Positions 61,201-64,000 of a stretch of DNA of 64,000 nt are shown here, piece after piece (within the stretch, counting starts at the first letter, position 1; each line of letters begins with the position of its first letter). The notes under the pieces are model-generated. The model was not told the DNA's origin. It saw only the letters and a program-made list of their open reading frames with translations, and did not search any database. This stretch comes from Auanema rhodensis. Its lineage: Eukaryota > Nematoda > Chromadorea > Rhabditida > Rhabditidae. The stretch covers positions 16,132,501-16,196,500 of the forward strand of contig OZ059896.1 of assembly GCA_964057225.1 (NCBI GenBank). The letters run 5' to 3'. The translations under genes and the position numbers were made by a program.

Positions 61201-64000
61201 AGCGAAAGCTATCAGAGCTTCAGGCCCATCAGGTCCCCGCGAAGTGATTGATAATCGACTGAAAGGAAAGAGTAGGACAAACATACATCGGAAAATTATT
61301 ACTTTGTGACAGAGTTAAGGTTAACTTGACTGTTTGGTGACTTTCCGCGGAAAACAGCTTGACCAAGCTCCTCCACAGAAACACCGAGAAGATTAGCAGC
61401 AACTTGAGCATGTTTGACCCGTAGGAACATAGCTTTTTGAGCCGTTCCTGGCGTAGAACCAGCGGCATGAAGATGCAAAATTGCAGCCAAAATAGAACAA
61501 ATAGCATTTAAGCAGGTATCATCAAATCCTAATTCAATTAAAGCTCCTAATAAGTGATTCCAGGCCTAAAATAAAACTTTAAGATCATTTTTTTTTCAAC
61601 TAGGAGTACTTCTCGAGCTCTCTCTTTCTCAGCAGTTTTATTGAAAGGTTTTATCGTAGGATTATCGATAGTATGAAGTTGGAGACGATCACGAAGCTCT
61701 CCTTCAACACCTTCCCACATATAGTAAAAAACATGGAAAGAGGAGTCACCGTCAGGACGACGATGAATGCGATCAGATTCAAGAAGACAAGCTTGTACCC
61801 GTGCAGATCTAAAAAATTATCAGCTGATACAACACTTTATTTTGAGAACTCACTTTAAAGCAGCAACTTTATCGAAACCTAAGGAAAAGAGATGCACAAA
61901 TCGGGTAGAATCGGAATGTAGAGGAGTCGCGCAGTGACCAAAAGCTTCCAAAACTCCAAGAGCAAGTGCCAGCTTCTCATCTAAATGAAGAAATATAATA
62001 TAAAATTAAAGAATAATCAATACAAGTAAGAGCTTTAGTCCATCCAGCAACAGAAGAAAGATAATGGACAAGGTTACGTAATTGTGTAGACTTTCCACTA
62101 CCGGTAACTCCCGTAAGAATAATGCTTTGAGCAAGTCCTGTCATTTGCAAATTTCTTAAACAAATTAGATGAAAAAACTAAATATATGTTAACAATACCT
62201 GTAAACTTGTTGAGCAGTAGCATATATATGAGCTGGCATTTGGCCTCGACGACAACCTTTAAAGAGGTTCACAAGTCTATCTTGAGCAGCAGATTCAACA
62301 CCATCAATCGAACAAACACAAAGCAAAGATTGTGATCCAGCATTAGAGTAAAGCAAATTGCTTCCAATTCTGGAAAGCAATAATATCATTTTTAAAACAC
62401 CAACTAGCAAAATTATACCTTTGTCTCAAAAGATGAACTGCACTAGTTTCATTTATATATGGCAAATTTGCAACATCAGGTGCTCGATCTAAGCGTGTAG
62501 GATTCGCTCTATCGATGTCTGTAGAATCCACAATCATGCTCCGACCAGCTACCTGTACCCTAGCACGTCCATCTTCAAGCATTTCATCCAGTCGAGCAAG
62601 AGTATATCCTCCCTTATGTACAAGCCAGTATCGCTGTTCTTCAGGAATATCCTATAAACTTAAACATATAAAGCTTAAAATTTCCAGAACCAACCGATTT
62701 GACATTGGTGTCAATGTTACTCAACAGCAAAGCATCACCTCCATCACGAACACCACGACGGCGATCACAAAACTCTGCTAACTCAGGTACAGCTTTAACA
62801 ACAAGCTCTAAATTAGATACGAATATGGAAATATGACGGTTAGAAACGAAATACCTATAGATTGACTGGCTAACCGTACCAATTCATGAAGTTCATCACG
62901 AGAAAGAGAATCAACATGATGACCGTCAATTTCAACTAATTCGTCACCAGGTAGCAAGCCATTTCTGAACCAATATAACAATTTAAACACAAGAATTATA
63001 AACAAACTTAATATCATCTGGTCGTGGAGGACCTGCGTGAATTTCTGTAGGTTCAGCGAAAACTACAGTTCTCAGTTCACCTTTCACACCAACGGGGATT
63101 TGAACTCTACGAATAGTAAACCCAAAATCACCTGAATGAATGGATATTGTGGTTATTGAAATTTATTAGCAAATGCAACCTGCAATACTCTTTTGTAATC
63201 TAAGTCTCCTAATCTTTACTTGGACTGGAGCTAATGATGGCAGTAACAGATCTTGAATACCAAAATCTTTGGGACATCCAAATAGAGATGAAGACGTAGA
63301 GGTAGATGTTACATCTGAAATTTTTGTTCAAAAAGAATTAAACAGTTAGAAAACCTTGGCCACACTGCTCACATAACGATATGCAACGCATTTTAACTGA
63401 CAATATGTCAGAATGATATGATCAAAGCAAAAGAATAGCGATATAAATACGTTTTGAAAAAGCCCAATGGTTCATAAACCTAGACCAAAGCAAATACTTG
63501 GAGGGAGAGAAGGGGTGAAATTGAGTGTAGAGAGGAACGGAAGAAGAACAAATGTGAAGGGGGATCGAAACAGATTATATGCATATGAGTTGAATGTCAT
63601 CAGGTTTATATGAATAAGAATAGACAGATTTGATAAACGTAAGTAATATGTAAATCTATAGAAACAAATATCCACAATGTTCTCTCGACTTTACATTACT
63701 CTTTTTGTACATATGTTGAATTACAACATTTTATAATTTGCAAAATAGCTCAAATGTAAATTGATATTAGGGAATATATATATATATTTGTTTTGTTTTT
63801 GTATAAATAATATCTTGAGTTCAGAAAAAAAGAAAGCAACCGCTCTGTGGCAAATAAAATTCTTTAATAAATACTATGACTGGTGGGTAGTGAGCATTTT
63901 AAATTTATGTGCAATAACAACAAGGTTTTGATAAAATTACTAATGGAAACATACCGTTTGCATACGTGTGGAAGCTTCGATCATTAAAAGATGAAACAAC
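55243..64000 (-). CDS. Myosin XVIII heavy chain (PDZ, degenerate motor, coiled coil), 5' end beyond window
   Basis: Actin-binding myosin of class XVIII. Right to left: an exon crossing the window edge ([12 protein letters not shown]); a PDZ domain ([40 protein letters not shown]); an SH3-like segment ([17 protein letters not shown]); motor start [16 protein letters not shown]. The P-loop is GVTGSGKST, the switch I region HSDSTRF and the switch II region DYPGST. The actin-binding/HCIQP region is SHFVHCIQP at about 58650, and the IQ-containing neck is [19 protein letters not shown] long coiled coil (about 55300-57960) ends [20 protein letters not shown] then CFNV, stop 55243-55245. Domain order PDZ-motor-coiled coil is diagnostic of MYO18. 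The nucleotide-binding motifs depart from active myosins, in line with class XVIII lacking normal ATPase. Confidence 0.85.
58700..59622 (-). other. Long myosin XVIII intron
   Basis: AT-rich; no coding exon recognised. It would hold downstream control sequence for the alternative start exon. Confidence 0.45.
59623..59664 (-). other. Possible alternative first exon of myosin XVIII
   Basis: A 42-nt open block encoding [14 protein letters not shown] with donor GTTTGT. It splices in frame (phase 0) to the exon at about 58695 that starts DYVFSSL. The exon upstream at about 60218 (YINSQI) also ends in phase 0 and can join DYVFSSL directly. The block begins with ATG, so it could start a form lacking PDZ and most of the motor, or it could be a cassette exon. 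Confidence 0.35.
63325..63940 (-). other. Myosin XVIII intron near right edge
   Basis: Intron between the exon at about 63190-63315 and the exon crossing 64000 (donor GTATGT). Contains a short (TA)n tract near 63775-63787. No other feature seen. Confidence 0.5.

Noticed and set aside
1-64000. tRNA, rRNA and SL RNA genes
   Set aside because: No B-box/cloverleaf candidate or SL1-like leader with donor was found by eye. A covariance-model scan would be decisive.

Overview
This window is nuclear DNA of a nematode that is neither obviously Caenorhabditis nor a parasite-specific locus. The evidence is a complete flp-1 FMRFamide-like neuropeptide precursor, a divergently placed daf-10/IFT122, a Str-superfamily seven-transmembrane chemoreceptor, short AT-rich introns ending in TTTCAG/TTTTAG, splice-acceptor-like sites just before several start codons (compatible with SL trans-splicing), and about 65-70% AT intergenic DNA. 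Genes are intron-rich. The exon structures given here were read by eye from splice signals and protein similarity, so internal boundaries are approximate while start and stop codons are placed to the base.

Layout: 1-2481 (-) 3' truncated IFT122/daf-10; 3240-4323 (+) flp-1; 5009-5281 (-) a possible tiny gene with a perfect ciliary X-box upstream; 5912-6823 (-) and 8446-9870 (+) two divergent, paralogous secreted Cys-motif (CVCCAPK) proteins that share an identical 19-nt core promoter; 10748-13479 (-) rbm-39 splicing factor with a candidate poison exon; 14675-27613 (+) nischarin (PX + LRR), whose 10.2-kb intron contains an entire oppositely oriented TMEM26-like gene (15735-20865); 28992-34459 (-) a STAT transcription factor, best sta-1; 36883-40518 (-) rbd-1/RBM19 with six RRMs; 40978-43465 (+) an unrecognised zinc-finger protein with an RS tail; 43896-45316 and 45742-46895 (-) a tandem pair of secreted class-3 lipases; 48.0-50.04 kb a cluster of decayed transposons (hAT-like, Tc1-like and mariner pieces); 50295-51726 (-) chemoreceptor; 52130-54329 (-) UDP-glucuronosyltransferase; 55243 to beyond 64000 (-) myosin XVIII, 5' truncated by the window.

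There is no operon-like functional theme. The block mixes sensory-cilium genes (IFT122, X-box), RNA processing (RBM39, RBM19), signalling (nischarin, STAT, FLP-1), extracellular/intestinal products (CVCCAPK proteins, lipases, UGT) and a cytoskeletal scaffold (MYO18). As I recall, the orthologues of at least six of these genes lie on C. elegans chromosome IV, so the window is probably a piece of that ancestral linkage group. I saw no prokaryotic-type system, CRISPR, rRNA or convincing tRNA. The most distinctive signals are the shared promoter module, the rbm-39 poison exon with its hairpin, the X-box mini-gene, a possible motor-less myosin-18 start exon, and the transposon graveyard.
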